This document shows positions 15,131-23,619 of a DNA stretch of 64,000 nucleotides, piece after piece. The stretch's first letter is position 1, and the number at the start of each line of letters is the position of its first letter. Origin of the DNA: an uncultured Flavobacteriaceae bacterium (GTDB lineage: Bacteria; Bacteroidota; Bacteroidia; Flavobacteriales; Flavobacteriaceae); contig CANMSI010000001.1 in the NCBI GenBank assembly GCA_947500575.1, forward strand, positions 186,001 through 250,000. The letters are read 5' to 3'. The position numbers and the translations under genes are program-made. Under the pieces are notes generated by a model. The model saw only the letters and a list, made by a program, of their open reading frames with translations. It was not told where the DNA came from and made no database searches.

Positions 15131-15595
15131 TTAGGCATTCTCAGTATTAGCAGCTGTTTTAATTGCTTTTTTAATTCTAGTGTAGGTTCCACATCTACAA
15201 ATGTTTCCATTCATGGCTGATTCGATCTCCGAATCGCTCGGATTTGGATTCTTCTTCAAAAAGGCACTGGCATTCATTATTTGACCTGCCTGACAGTAAC
15301 CACATTGATATACGTCTTCCTCGATCCAGGCTTTTTGTACAGGATGATCTCCATTTTCAGAAAGACCTTCAATGGTTGTTATTTCTTTGTCACCTACTGC
15401 AGATACAGGCAGCTGACAGGAACGCACTGCATTGTCATCTAGATGCACAGTACATGCACCGCATTGCGCAATACCGCAGCCGTATTTGGTACCCACGAGT
15501 TTCAAATGATCTCTTAAAACCCAGAGCATAGGAGTTGTTGGGTCTACCGCTACTTCTTGGGTCTTCCCGTTTACTTTTAGTTTGAAATTTGCCAT
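15131..15595 (-). CDS. 2Fe-2S subunit of the Mo hydroxylase (IorA-like)
   Basis: A 154-residue electron-transfer subunit. The N-terminal plant-ferredoxin-like cluster uses CGIAQCGAC plus a later Cys (SCQLPV); the C-terminal helical cluster uses CGYCQAG and CRCGTYTRI. Both 2Fe-2S sites look complete. The start [10 protein letters not shown] (ATG 15593-15595) is chosen because family members begin there; a longer in-frame start 21 codons upstream would add residues unlike the family. It is the first gene of the operon with the large subunit, 27 bp apart. It has no signal of its own, so it likely travels through Tat with the large subunit. Confidence 0.9.
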   Translation of the reverse strand: MANFKLKVNGKTQEVAVDPTTPMLWVLRDHLKLVGTKYGCGIAQCGACTVHLDDNAVRSCQLPVSAVGDKEITTIEGLSENGDHPVQKAWIEEDVYQCGYCQAGQIMNASAFLKKNPNPSDSEIESAMNGNICRCGTYTRIKKAIKTAANTENA

Positions 15596-15736
15596 GATGA
15601 TTGTATAAGTGAATGTATGAGTTGAAGTTACAAAATAATTGTACTTCTTAAAAAGCAAACGAAAGAATTAACAGAGCACTCTGTCTATTTAAGATAACTT
15701 TAAAATATTTCTAAAATTCAAAAAGACCGCTAATCT

Positions 15737-16903
15737 TTACTTGGTAGCATCTATAATAGCATCTGCAATATTGCCGAAAGGCCAAGAGAGTTGCGTTCTA
15801 TTAAAAAGTGCAGAGCCCCAAACTCCCGTACTAGAAAAATCGCCCATATCCCACCAAATAGGTGCCATGCCTCTTGCTGCTGCAGCCTGAGCATAATAGG
15901 TAGCATGTGACAATCTATCCTCGGTATTATTTTGATTCCCAGATCCCCATTCCCCTAGAACAACGGGTCTTCCATTCGCAATAAACTTAGCCGCTATTCG
16001 GTCTAACTCGGCATCCAATTCGGCTTTATCCATATCCGTACCCCAGGTAGTATCTGTATTTTCTAAACTAAACTGAAACGGAAAATAGGTGTGAATAGAA
16101 ACAATGGTTCGCTCATCATTATTAGGAATAATCAAATCGTCCATAGCTTCTGGTACAGTGCTAGCAGCATAGGTAGAAATCATTAAATGTCTTGTTGCAT
16201 TGTTCCCCCCCGTAGCACGAATAGCATCTACAGATACCTGATGATATCTATTCACCACATCGCGCCCCTCGGCAGTTCCTCCAGTCCATTCTTCCGGACT
16301 TCCCTCAAATCTAGGCTCGTTTAAGGTGTCAAAAATAAGATAGTCACTGTAGTCTTTAAAATGATTGGCAATCTGCGTCCAAACTTTACCCAATCTATTA
16401 GAAACCTCATCTGCTTGGGCAAAAGTGGGTATAATCCATGGATCGTCATGGTGGGTATTGATGATTACATACATATCATTTTCGCGCGCCCAATCTACCA
16501 CTTGTTTCACATTATTTAAAAAAGTAGTTTCTATAGTATAATCAGGAGCTGATCCCATATGAAATCTCCACGTTACTGGAATGCGTATGGTTTTAAAACC
16601 TCTTTGAGCAATGGCATCAATCATTGCTTCCGTTGTTATGGGATTGCCCCAGAAAGTCTTATCTCTATTCTCTACATCCAAAGTGTTTCCTAAATTTAAA
16701 CCTGTACCCATATCTGCCACTAACTCCATGGAGCTGATGTTTCTCATGGTGCCATCGTCACTTGCACTTTCATTTGGTTCTTCTTGCTCTTCCTGCCCTT
16801 CACTATCGTTAGGCATTTCATCAGATTTTCCTGAGTCGCTAGCGCATGCTGCACATAGGACAAGAAGTACTATTAGGATCCACTTTCTATTCATCACAAA
16901 CAA
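15737..16903 (-). CDS. GH5 endo-beta-glucanase-like lipoprotein
   Basis: A 388-residue retaining glycosidase of family GH5. The signal peptide ends at LCAAC (Cys about 20), then an Asp/Glu-rich linker of about 30 residues places the domain away from the membrane. MGTGLNLGNTLD opens the barrel, as in GH5 endoglucanases. TIRIPVTW, INTHHDD, FDTLNEPR (acid/base Glu about 196), HTYFPF and VLGEWGS (nucleophile Glu about 318) mark the active site. No carbohydrate-binding module or T9SS tail is present. A start at MNRKW (16894) is equally possible. Likely targets are beta-1,4-glucans or mannans. It stands alone, not in a SusCD locus. Confidence 0.88.
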   Translation of the reverse strand: MFVMNRKWILIVLLVLCAACASDSGKSDEMPNDSEGQEEQEEPNESASDDGTMRNISSMELVADMGTGLNLGNTLDVENRDKTFWGNPITTEAMIDAIAQRGFKTIRIPVTWRFHMGSAPDYTIETTFLNNVKQVVDWARENDMYVIINTHHDDPWIIPTFAQADEVSNRLGKVWTQIANHFKDYSDYLIFDTLNEPRFEGSPEEWTGGTAEGRDVVNRYHQVSVDAIRATGGNNATRHLMISTYAASTVPEAMDDLIIPNNDERTIVSIHTYFPFQFSLENTDTTWGTDMDKAELDAELDRIAAKFIANGRPVVLGEWGSGNQNNTEDRLSHATYYAQAAAARGMAPIWWDMGDFSSTGVWGSALFNRTQLSWPFGNIADAIIDATK

Positions 16904-16990
16904 TTTTTGATGTAAATTAAAAAGAATTATTCTATTCCAAACCGTTTCGAGGAAGTATTCGACCTAGTGCTCGCTATATGAACTCCTTAT

Positions 16991-17038
16991 AAAAAGAGAA
17001 AGCACCAAAAAATCAAAAAGATCATTGGTACTTTTCTC
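16991..17038 (-). terminator. Likely terminator of the sigma/mscS operon
   Basis: Imperfect stem GAGAAAGCACCAA / TTGGTACTTTTCTC with a T run on the minus strand, starting 27 bp after the channel gene stop. Confidence 0.45.
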
Positions 17039-17064
17039 AACAACTTAAAAGAAAGTATAAAAGA

Positions 17065-17883
17065 TTACTGAACTTCTACTTTACTTTCCACAATTTCCTT
17101 GATAGGAACAATCAATTTTCCTTTTGCTGTTTGTATGGTCACAAAAATGCTGTCTATTCCTTCAATAGTACCTTCTATCTTTTTTGTTTTTATTTTATCA
17201 CCCACGGCATAGTTCTTTCGCGCATAAAAGGTAAGTAATAAGTCCCCCACAACTGCTCTAGATCCCAATCCAAAAGCAATAGCGAATGCCAAAAGAAAGG
17301 CGCCCATAATTAAGGTGAAATTGCTTGTAATAATTTGAGTATCTATCCCTGCCTGGTTTAAAGTAGTAATTAAAACAAAGATGATGATAATGTAATATAC
17401 AATATTGCTTACCACTTTTGAAGCTCCTACGCCCATGGAATCAAAAACACTGATCAGGGCTTTCTTAATAAGTTTGGCAGCAAACATACCAATCATAAAA
17501 ATAACCACTGCACTAAGCAAAATGGGCAAATAACGCAGGAGGTTAGCAATCTCAGTAGAAATTACAGTGAGCCCCATCACGTCTGCTGCTACAATAATGA
17601 AGGTAAGCCATAGGAGTCCTTTTACAAACCCGATAATAATCTTTATTAGATCTATCTTAACCTTGCTTTCATCCCCAAAAAGCTTGGCATCATTTATTTT
17701 ATCTGAAACCTTCCCCATCTGGGCTACACGCAAAATTTTCTTGAGAACAAATGTGACTATTTTAATGATAATCCATCCGATAATTAAAACGGTAATTGCT
17801 CCAATAATTCCAGGGAATGCTCCTGCAATATCTTTAATAATTGATGTCAATGACTCCGACGCAATATTTCCTATTGTTTCCAT
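17065..17883 (-). CDS. MscS-family mechanosensitive channel
   Basis: A 272-residue inner-membrane protein with four to five membrane helices. The first, near residues 20-50 (PGIIGAITVLIIGWIIIKIV), matches the conserved TM helix of small CmpX-type MscS relatives. Two more follow at about 95-140, then a pore-lining-type helix rich in Gly and Ala (GAFLLAFAIAFGLGSRAVVGD, about 195-215). The MscS beta domain follows (YAVGDKIKTKKIEGTIEGID, IVPIKEIVES). It would open under osmotic downshock and release solutes. It is the last gene of an operon after an ECF sigma factor and a 63-aa protein (28 bp gap), so expression may be tied to envelope stress. Confidence 0.88.
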   Translation of the reverse strand: METIGNIASESLTSIIKDIAGAFPGIIGAITVLIIGWIIIKIVTFVLKKILRVAQMGKVSDKINDAKLFGDESKVKIDLIKIIIGFVKGLLWLTFIIVAADVMGLTVISTEIANLLRYLPILLSAVVIFMIGMFAAKLIKKALISVFDSMGVGASKVVSNIVYYIIIIFVLITTLNQAGIDTQIITSNFTLIMGAFLLAFAIAFGLGSRAVVGDLLLTFYARKNYAVGDKIKTKKIEGTIEGIDSIFVTIQTAKGKLIVPIKEIVESKVEVQ

Positions 17884-17911
17884 GATTGTGTTGTGGTTTT
17901 AAGTTGTTGTA

Positions 17912-18103
17912 TTAATTTGTTTTAGGGTTTGTTTTAAACATCCCTTCTATGGTTGCTTTATAATTACACGTAAATAAAGAAGCCATTTCCATTAACAGTT
18001 TAGCCGTTGCTACATCGCTCATTACTTTTTTCTTCATATGAGATGGCACTTCTCTGAGCGATTTGTCCATCTCTTTGAAAGGGTTTTGTTTTTTTTCTGA
18101 CAT
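17912..18103 (-). CDS. Small protein coupled to an ECF sigma factor, unknown
   Basis: A 63-residue soluble, charged protein (MSEKKQNPFKEMDKSL) with a helical C-terminal part containing MEMASLFTCNYKATIEG. I do not recognise it. Its ATG overlaps the sigma-factor stop by one base (TAATG), which implies translational coupling and matched amounts. That is where an anti-sigma factor usually sits, but there is no zinc-binding or membrane anti-sigma feature. It might bind the sigma factor or the channel encoded next; both are inference. Confidence 0.7.
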   Translation of the reverse strand: MSEKKQNPFKEMDKSLREVPSHMKKKVMSDVATAKLLMEMASLFTCNYKATIEGMFKTNPKTN

Positions 18104-18732
18104 TACGGTAGCGTATTATAGGTTTCTATGATACGAGCCTTGGCTCTTTTAAGTCTCATTTTAACTGCGCTTTCTCCTACTTCTAGAAGGGTGCACAGCT
18201 CTTTTATGGGTACATCATCTTGATATTTTAACAAGAGTAAGGTTTTCTCTTCTGGCGAAATGAGTGTGAGCGCTTTTTTTAGTTTATCAGATCGCAGATC
18301 AAACAAACTTCCATCATTTACAACAATGTTTAACCTATGTTCATTGGTTTCAATCTGATCTGACTGATCGCTCATTTTTCGCTCTCTATTTCTATTGACA
18401 TAATTCACACAAAAATTATAAGTGAGTGAATACAACCAGCTAGAAAACTTAGATTTTCCCTTGAAACTTCCTAACTTAACAAACAGCATCAAAAAGACAT
18501 CTTGTGTAAGATCTTCTGCCTCATCATCAGACCTTGAAAATCCATAACACTTATTGTATACCTTTTTTGAGTATCTGTCATACAACACTTCAAACAGCAT
18601 TGTATTGTTTGTTTTCACAATACGACGCACCAGTTCTTCGTCTGATACATCTTTGAACTGTGCTTCTCTCCTTATTGTGCTACTAGATTGGGCACCCACA
18701 ATAATTAGAAACAGTTTCTTTAGGAAGGTCAC
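18103..18732 (-). CDS. ECF-type RNA polymerase sigma factor
   Basis: A 209-residue extracytoplasmic-function sigma-70 factor. Region 2 (about residues 45-115) includes LFEVLYDRYSKKVYNKCYGF, the DDEAEDLTQDVFLMLF core-binding stretch and FSSWLYSLTYNFCVNYVNR. Region 4 (about 150-205) includes LTLISPEEKTLLLLKYQDD and the helix-turn-helix KELCTLLEVGESAVKMRLKRAK. Length is slightly above average because of a 25-residue N-terminal extension. It heads an operon with a coupled 63-aa gene and an MscS channel. Two nearby envelope genes (OmpA-like and a 68-aa membrane protein) share a promoter-like element that it may recognise; that link is inferred. Confidence 0.92.
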   Translation of the reverse strand: MTFLKKLFLIIVGAQSSSTIRREAQFKDVSDEELVRRIVKTNNTMLFEVLYDRYSKKVYNKCYGFSRSDDEAEDLTQDVFLMLFVKLGSFKGKSKFSSWLYSLTYNFCVNYVNRNRERKMSDQSDQIETNEHRLNIVVNDGSLFDLRSDKLKKALTLISPEEKTLLLLKYQDDVPIKELCTLLEVGESAVKMRLKRAKARIIETYNTLP

Positions 18733-18800
18733 CTTTATCTTAATTTTGAGTTGTTATAAAATGTATCATATAATGTAATATACTTAAATACCTCATGAAT

Positions 18801-18847
18801 AAAAAAGAGGACTCCTTTTTCACAGCGGTGCCATTAGAAGAAGTCCT
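18801..18847 (-). terminator. Possible terminator of the OmpA-like gene
   Basis: AGGACT/AGTCCT ends of a long loop, followed on the minus strand by a C-T6 tract, 36 bp after the stop at 18883. The stem is short, so confidence is modest. Confidence 0.4.
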
Positions 18848-18882
18848 ATCAAAACAAACCCTCGGGGGACTAAAAAAATGTT

Positions 18883-19983
18883 TTAATTATTCATCAATCT
18901 AAATTCTGTTCTTCTGTTTACAGCATGTTCTCTTTCTGTACAAGAAACACCTTCTTTACATCTGTTTTTAACTTTTGTTTCTCCGTAACCGTTTGCTACT
19001 AAAAGACTAGAGTTAACACCCTTAGTAATTAAGTAATCTGCAACTGCTTTTGCTCTTCTTTCAGATAAGCCTTGATTATTAGAAGCACCACCTCTAACAT
19101 CGGTATGTGAGGCAATCTCTAATTTAACACCAGGGTTTTGTTGAAGTACAGGCATTAATCTAGAATCTATAATTTGCTTTGCCTCACTTGTAAGTGTAGC
19201 GCTACCTAAATTCCAGTTGATAGGCAAGGCTTGGTACTCCACTAAAGAACATTCTACTTCTTTCCATGTGGTTAATCCACCTTTTTCTTTCAATACTTCT
19301 CTCGTTACTGTTTTTGTAACAGCAGGAATAGTTTCTTCTGCGGTGTATGCATCTTTATCTAATACCGTTTTAGTAATTTCTTTGTATTGAGCAGGAATTA
19401 CTTCCTCTACTACTCTAGTAGGCTCTAATAATACGGTCTTGGTATATGAAGCGTTTTTAGAACCAATTGGGGTTTTAGCAAAATTGGCGTCATTACTTAA
19501 TACACTAGTAGTTACTGTTGTGTATTCTGCAGGATATCCTTTATAACACCAATATCTACAATCGTCTGGATTACCAGAAGCACAATCAGGAGCTGGCGCA
19601 CCTAATTCCCATTGAGCGTATGCAGGTTTTACTTCTATGGTCTCTGAACTAGGAGAAAAAGAAGCAGGAATAACTTTTATAGTATTACCGCCTTCTTTGG
19701 AAACATAGCTCACGGTTTCTGTTCCCCATTTTGCTGGAACAACTACCAATTTCTTACCTTCTTCTTTTACCAAAACGCGTTCTGTCACTGTTTTAAAGGT
19801 GGCAGGAACTGTTCTCAATACTTTGTAAGCCGGCTTCAAGGTAATGGTCATGGTTTCATTGACATAAACATCTGGAGTAGTACAGCGTACATAACATTTA
19901 CCAGGTTCTGGGTTTGTTGGCAAATCTTGTGCCATTGAAATTGATGCAGTTAACACTGCGAAAAGAAATAATGTTTTTTTCAT
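18883..19983 (-). CDS. OmpA-family protein with N-terminal repeats
   Basis: A 366-residue exported protein with a signal peptide cut after SISMA. The middle (about 30-245) is made of repeated segments of the form VPAxxKTVTExVLxK (for example VPATFKTVTERVLVKEEG, IPAQYKEITKTVLDKD, IPAVTKTVTREVLKEKG) around a Cys-containing patch, ASGNPDDCRYWCYKGYPAEY. The C-terminal OmpA domain (about 255-366) has KLEIASHTDVRG and LSERRAKAVADYL, which bind peptidoglycan. It probably links the outer membrane or a surface structure to the wall. A promoter-like element upstream (20027-20060) is shared with the 68-aa membrane protein gene, so both may belong to the regulon of the nearby ECF sigma factor. Confidence 0.88.
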   Translation of the reverse strand: MKKTLFLFAVLTASISMAQDLPTNPEPGKCYVRCTTPDVYVNETMTITLKPAYKVLRTVPATFKTVTERVLVKEEGKKLVVVPAKWGTETVSYVSKEGGNTIKVIPASFSPSSETIEVKPAYAQWELGAPAPDCASGNPDDCRYWCYKGYPAEYTTVTTSVLSNDANFAKTPIGSKNASYTKTVLLEPTRVVEEVIPAQYKEITKTVLDKDAYTAEETIPAVTKTVTREVLKEKGGLTTWKEVECSLVEYQALPINWNLGSATLTSEAKQIIDSRLMPVLQQNPGVKLEIASHTDVRGGASNNQGLSERRAKAVADYLITKGVNSSLLVANGYGETKVKNRCKEGVSCTEREHAVNRRTEFRLMNN

Positions 19984-20026
19984 AATAATGTTGGTTTAAA
20001 AATTACTTTAAGGGTTTATTACAATT

Positions 20027-20060
20027 CTTAAGACACCATTTTTTTTACGAGGTCACTTTT
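20027..20060 (-). promoter_or_regulatory. Shared promoter-like element, copy A (OmpA gene)
   Basis: On the plus strand CTTAAGACACCA, 10 bp, GAGGTCACTTTT; on the coding (minus) strand AAAAGTGACCTC-N10-TGGTGTCTTAAG. The same two 12-mers at the same spacing occur at 20534-20567. Block lengths and the GTCT in the downstream block fit an ECF sigma promoter; the ATG is 43 bp further. Confidence 0.65.
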
Positions 20061-20080
20061 TTTTAAAAAAAAATTATAAC

Positions 20081-20111
20081 ATAAAAAAGGGCCCCAAAAT
20101 TTGGAGCCCTT
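20081..20111 (-). terminator. Terminator downstream of the 68-aa protein gene
   Basis: GGGCTCCAAA-TTT-TGGGGCCC-type hairpin (one bulge), followed on the minus strand by TTTTTTAT. It lies about 185 bp after the stop at 20294, so the mRNA would have a long 3' tail. Confidence 0.65.
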
Positions 20112-20293
20112 AAACCAACCAATCATCGAAAAAAGAGATTACTCTCTTATCTTTATTCTAATCCAAAAAACAGTTTTCAGCATTTTAATCAAACCACAAA
20201 TTAAGAATGCCTACATCTTCATTTTCTTGCTGGTTGGTCTAGATAGCAATGGTTAGTGTTTACATAGCACATCTAGTATTTTTTATTTTCTAC

Positions 20294-20500
20294 CTAATTC
20301 GGTTTTTTTGAGAGTTTTCTTGAAGTATCTACGGCATCGATCTCTTTTGATAACTTCTTCCATTCCTCTAATTTCTCTTTTTCTTCGGTTGTTAATTTAT
20401 TATAGGTATAGAGTACTGGTATAACTATAAACAAGGCAACCAAAAAACAAACAACGCTTACTAAAAAAAATAATTCAACTAAATAAGAATCAGACATCAT
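20294..20500 (-). CDS. Small single-pass membrane protein
   Basis: A 68-residue protein that I do not recognise. One membrane helix (about residues 7-31: VELFFLVSVVCFLVALFIVI) is followed by a charged, helical cytoplasmic-type tail (KLTTEEKEKLEEWKKLSKEI) that may form a coiled coil. Start is at the double ATG, with 20497 as alternative. It is preceded, 33 bp upstream, by the promoter-like element shared with the OmpA gene, and followed by its own terminator. This gives it better support than size alone. A role in envelope stress or as a scaffold is possible but inferred. Confidence 0.65.
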   Translation of the reverse strand: MMSDSYLVELFFLVSVVCFLVALFIVIPVLYTYNKLTTEEKEKLEEWKKLSKEIDAVDTSRKLSKKPN

Positions 20501-20533
20501 CTTTATTATTCATTAACATTGTTTGTTCTATTA

Positions 20534-20567
20534 CTTAAGACACCACTTTTATTGTGAGGTCACTTTT
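20534..20567 (-). promoter_or_regulatory. Shared promoter-like element, copy B (68-aa protein gene)
   Basis: The same two 12-mers as copy A (20027-20060) with an identical 10-bp spacing but an unrelated spacer, in the same orientation and 33 bp before the 68-aa gene ATG. Conserved blocks with an unconserved spacer suggest a functional bipartite promoter rather than a duplication. Confidence 0.65.
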
Positions 20568-20650
20568 GTGGGGAATAAAATTTAAAATAAACGGCAAACT
20601 TCTTGTAAACTACTAACAATCAATACATTTCATTCTTTAAATTTACTAGA

Positions 20651-20679
20651 AATAAAAAATGCCTCCATATAGAGGCATT
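20651..20679 (-). terminator. Terminator of the giant adhesin operon
   Basis: TGCCTC-(6)-GAGGCA followed on the minus strand by TTTTTTATT, 36 bp after the PorE-like gene stop. Confidence 0.75.
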
Positions 20680-20714
20680 CTTTGAAATTAATGGATTAGA
20701 ATATTTCTGTGGTA

Positions 20715-22649
20715 TTATTCAACTTTTAGAATGATAAATTCTGATCGTCTGTTTAAATCATGCTGCATTGCATCACACGATACTCCGTTGGAACAGTGGT
20801 TCATTAACTTTTTCTCTCCATATCCAATAGCACTTTCCAACCGTTCTGGTGCAATCCCCTGAGAAATAATAAAATCTCTTGTGGCTTTTGCTCTTTTATC
20901 TGATAGTTTTTCATTGTATGCATCATCTCCACGAGAATCGGTGTGCGATTCAATTTTGATAACCATATTTGGATATTCATTCATTACAAATACCACTTTA
21001 TTCAGCTCTGCTGCAGCATCTCTTCTAATAAATGCTTTATCGAAATCAAAAAAGATAATACCAATTTTTATTTTCAATAAACCATCTTCTTCAACAATTA
21101 GTGGGTTTCGTTTTTTAAGACCTAACGGAACTCTATTCACAAAAGCATTTTCTCGTGGCGTATCAAAAGTTTTGGAAGTACCATCAAAACCCTCTTTCTT
21201 CACCTTTAGCGTATACTCGGTAGCGCAATTTATCTTTAAATCAAAATCATACTCACCGTTTACATTGGTGTAGGTTTCTCCTATGATATTACCTTGATTA
21301 TCCAAGGCAACAACTACTGCGTTATCAATGGGAATACCATTTTGCTCATTTAGTACCTGCCCTTGCAACTCTTGTTCACAGAGACGTTCAAAACGTTGAA
21401 ACGAATAAATATCATCATCGCCTGTTCCTCCCATTCTATTGGAAGAAAAATATCCTCTTTGGTTCCTTTCGTTAACGATATAGGCAAAATCGTCTAGATT
21501 ACTGTTCAAAGGTCTTCCAAGGTTTTCAGGAGAAGAAAACTGGTCGCCTATGTTGCTTTCAAAAACATCTAAACCGCCTAGACCCAAGTGACCATCAGAT
21601 GCAAAATATAATTTCTCCTCAGTGAGGTACGGAAACATCTCTCTTCCACTCGTATTAATTTTAGCTCCTAAGTTTTTAGGATTTGAATAGGTATTGTCTT
21701 CCAAAATATCTACTACAAAAATATCCGTGCTACCCATCGTACCAGGCATATCAGAAACAAAATATAATTTCTTTCCATCTACGCTTAATGCAGGCTGCCC
21801 CACAGAATAATCTTCACTATTAAAGGGGAGTTCTTCTATCTTACCCCAAGTATCATTTTCTAAGGTTGCCTTATATAATTTTAAGTGGTTCATCCCATCA
21901 GCATCTTTCCCAAGGGTTTCATCTGAGTAATTGTTGCGTGTAAAATACATGCTAGTACCATCTGCACTGAAAGCCACAATGGCTTCATGGTACTTGCTAT
22001 TTACATTTTTAGAAAAGGAGACTATGTTTTTTAGATCGGTGCCTTTTTGTAAGGTATCTGCGATAAACAGATTCAAAAATGGCTGCTCATTCCACTTGTA
22101 AATTCGTGTTCTTAAATTAAGCGTATCTCTACTTGAAGAAAAAACAATTTTGTCTTTGTAGAACATTGGACCAAAATCTGCCACCTTCGTATTCATTGAT
22201 AAATGCGAGACATAAAACTGCGGTTGTTGATTTAAAATATGATCTAACTTGCGGTCATTTTCCTGTAACTGATCTACATTGAAAGAGCTACCTTTCATAA
22301 GCTTTGCATAAGCTTTCATAAGTCCCTTAGCTTCTTCATACTTTCCAACACCCTCTAGCGAATGAATATATCTAAAAATGTATTGGGGGTCCAAAACATT
22401 TTCATATTTGGAAAACAAAACGCCATACCACTTGCTTGCGTTTTCCATATCTGTATTGTAATAATAGGCATCACCTATTTTTTGATACACCTCTTGGGAA
22501 TCATCGCCTTTTTCAATAATACTCTCATATTGTTGAGCGGCTTTTACATACCATAAGGATTCAAAATTTTTATCAGCGCTTTTATACTTTTCTTGGGCAA
22601 CACCCAAAAAAGTGACTAATAACATACTGTAGATTATATATTTTTTCAT
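20715..22649 (-). CDS. PorE-like OmpA-family protein (TPR + PD40 propeller + OmpA)
   Basis: A 644-residue exported protein (signal cut near FLGVAQEK). Domain order: TPR-type helices (about 25-130), a WD40/PD40-like beta propeller (about 150-420; blades such as IVFSSSRD, GTSMYFTRNN, GKKLYFVSDMPG), a carboxypeptidase-regulatory-like beta domain (about 430-510; LQGQVLNEQNG and VNGEYDFDLKI), and a C-terminal OmpA peptidoglycan-binding domain (about 530-644; IKIESHTDSRGDDAYNEKLSDKRAKAT). This matches PorE of the type IX secretion system in order, though no lipobox is seen. It follows the giant adhesin and PorP/SprF genes with short gaps (10 bp), so it is likely a dedicated wall anchor for that secretion partner. 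Confidence 0.9.
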   Translation of the reverse strand: MKKYIIYSMLLVTFLGVAQEKYKSADKNFESLWYVKAAQQYESIIEKGDDSQEVYQKIGDAYYYNTDMENASKWYGVLFSKYENVLDPQYIFRYIHSLEGVGKYEEAKGLMKAYAKLMKGSSFNVDQLQENDRKLDHILNQQPQFYVSHLSMNTKVADFGPMFYKDKIVFSSSRDTLNLRTRIYKWNEQPFLNLFIADTLQKGTDLKNIVSFSKNVNSKYHEAIVAFSADGTSMYFTRNNYSDETLGKDADGMNHLKLYKATLENDTWGKIEELPFNSEDYSVGQPALSVDGKKLYFVSDMPGTMGSTDIFVVDILEDNTYSNPKNLGAKINTSGREMFPYLTEEKLYFASDGHLGLGGLDVFESNIGDQFSSPENLGRPLNSNLDDFAYIVNERNQRGYFSSNRMGGTGDDDIYSFQRFERLCEQELQGQVLNEQNGIPIDNAVVVALDNQGNIIGETYTNVNGEYDFDLKINCATEYTLKVKKEGFDGTSKTFDTPRENAFVNRVPLGLKKRNPLIVEEDGLLKIKIGIIFFDFDKAFIRRDAAAELNKVVFVMNEYPNMVIKIESHTDSRGDDAYNEKLSDKRAKATRDFIISQGIAPERLESAIGYGEKKLMNHCSNGVSCDAMQHDLNRRSEFIILKVE

Positions 22650-22659
22650 TGGTTGCTAA

Positions 22660-23580
22660 TTAGTAGAATCTTGGTGATTTTAGTTTTCGTTGTTCGGTCT
22701 TAAACTCGTATCGCAGAAATATTTCATGGGTGCCAGAATTGTAATTCTTAAGATCCGTGGTCGTTAAATCATAGGAATATCCTGCAAACAATGCAGGTGA
22801 TATTTGAAGACCTATAAGCCCAGAAAAAGAATCATCCCAACGATAAGCTGCACCCAATGTGAGTGTTTCTTTGATAAGGAAATTAGCAGATACATCTGCA
22901 ATAATTGGGGCTCCAGGCACCCATTTTACAAAAGCTGCTGGCTTAAAAAGCACATCTCTGTTCAGTTCAAAAACAGTTCCCGCGATAAAGAAATAATGCA
23001 AACGCTCTACTGCAATGGCTTGTTGAATTTCGTCAAAATGCTCTTGCGTAAAGAAATTGGGAATTGAAAACCCTAAATAACTTCTTCTTGTATGGTAATA
23101 AACGCCCGCTCCAATGGTTGGAAAGAATTTACTATTGATATTATTCGCAAAGAGAATATCTGGATTTTCAGTGGTTCCTTTAGAAAAATCAACACTGAAG
23201 ATGCGGCCTCCCCCTCTCACCCCAAACGAGAGTTTACGATCCAAATCGTCCAAACGGATCGTATAGGAGAAATTAGCATCTACAAAAAGTTCGTTCACGG
23301 GGCCCAGGGCATCATTAATAATGTTTATTCCTAGACCAACGTTATTTCCTATGGGGCCATCTATTCCCAAGTTTTGGGTTGTAGGGGCACCGTTCAATCC
23401 TACCCACTGAGATCTGTGAAGACCTAGGATAGAAAGGTGGCCTCTAGAACCTGTGTAGGCTGGGTTTACACTCATGGTATTATACATATATTGCGTAAAC
23501 TGAGGATCTTGTTGTGCCAGACTCCAAAACGAGTTAAGACAGAAAAGAAAAAGAATGATATAATTTAGTTTGCGATTCAT
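22660..23580 (-). CDS. PorP/SprF-family T9SS outer-membrane protein
   Basis: A protein of about 306 residues of the PorP/SprF beta-barrel family. The signal peptide ends at FWSLAQQ, then the family start DPQFTQYMYNTMSVNPAYTGSRG. Later marks are HRSQWVGLNGAPTTQNLG, VGLGINIINDALGP and YRWDDSFSGLIGLQISPALFAGYSYD, and the protein ends in strands. The start MNRKLN is chosen because it gives a normal signal peptide; an ATG ten codons upstream (23610) is an alternative. SprF-like proteins are needed to export the giant protein encoded beside them (the SprB/SprF case), so this one most likely serves the 3373-aa adhesin immediately upstream, 9-40 bp away. Confidence 0.92.
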   Translation of the reverse strand: MNRKLNYIILFLFCLNSFWSLAQQDPQFTQYMYNTMSVNPAYTGSRGHLSILGLHRSQWVGLNGAPTTQNLGIDGPIGNNVGLGINIINDALGPVNELFVDANFSYTIRLDDLDRKLSFGVRGGGRIFSVDFSKGTTENPDILFANNINSKFFPTIGAGVYYHTRRSYLGFSIPNFFTQEHFDEIQQAIAVERLHYFFIAGTVFELNRDVLFKPAAFVKWVPGAPIIADVSANFLIKETLTLGAAYRWDDSFSGLIGLQISPALFAGYSYDLTTTDLKNYNSGTHEIFLRYEFKTEQRKLKSPRFY

Positions 23581-23619
23581 TATTAATTTTTTTAATGGTA
23601 TGGTTTTCATAGGTTTAGC

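Larger units (their letters stand above)
19984..20293. other. Intergenic DNA with promoter element and terminator
   Basis: It contains the promoter-like element of the OmpA gene (20027-20060) and the terminator at 20081-20111. The 20112-20293 part is AT-rich and shows no gene. Confidence 0.5.
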
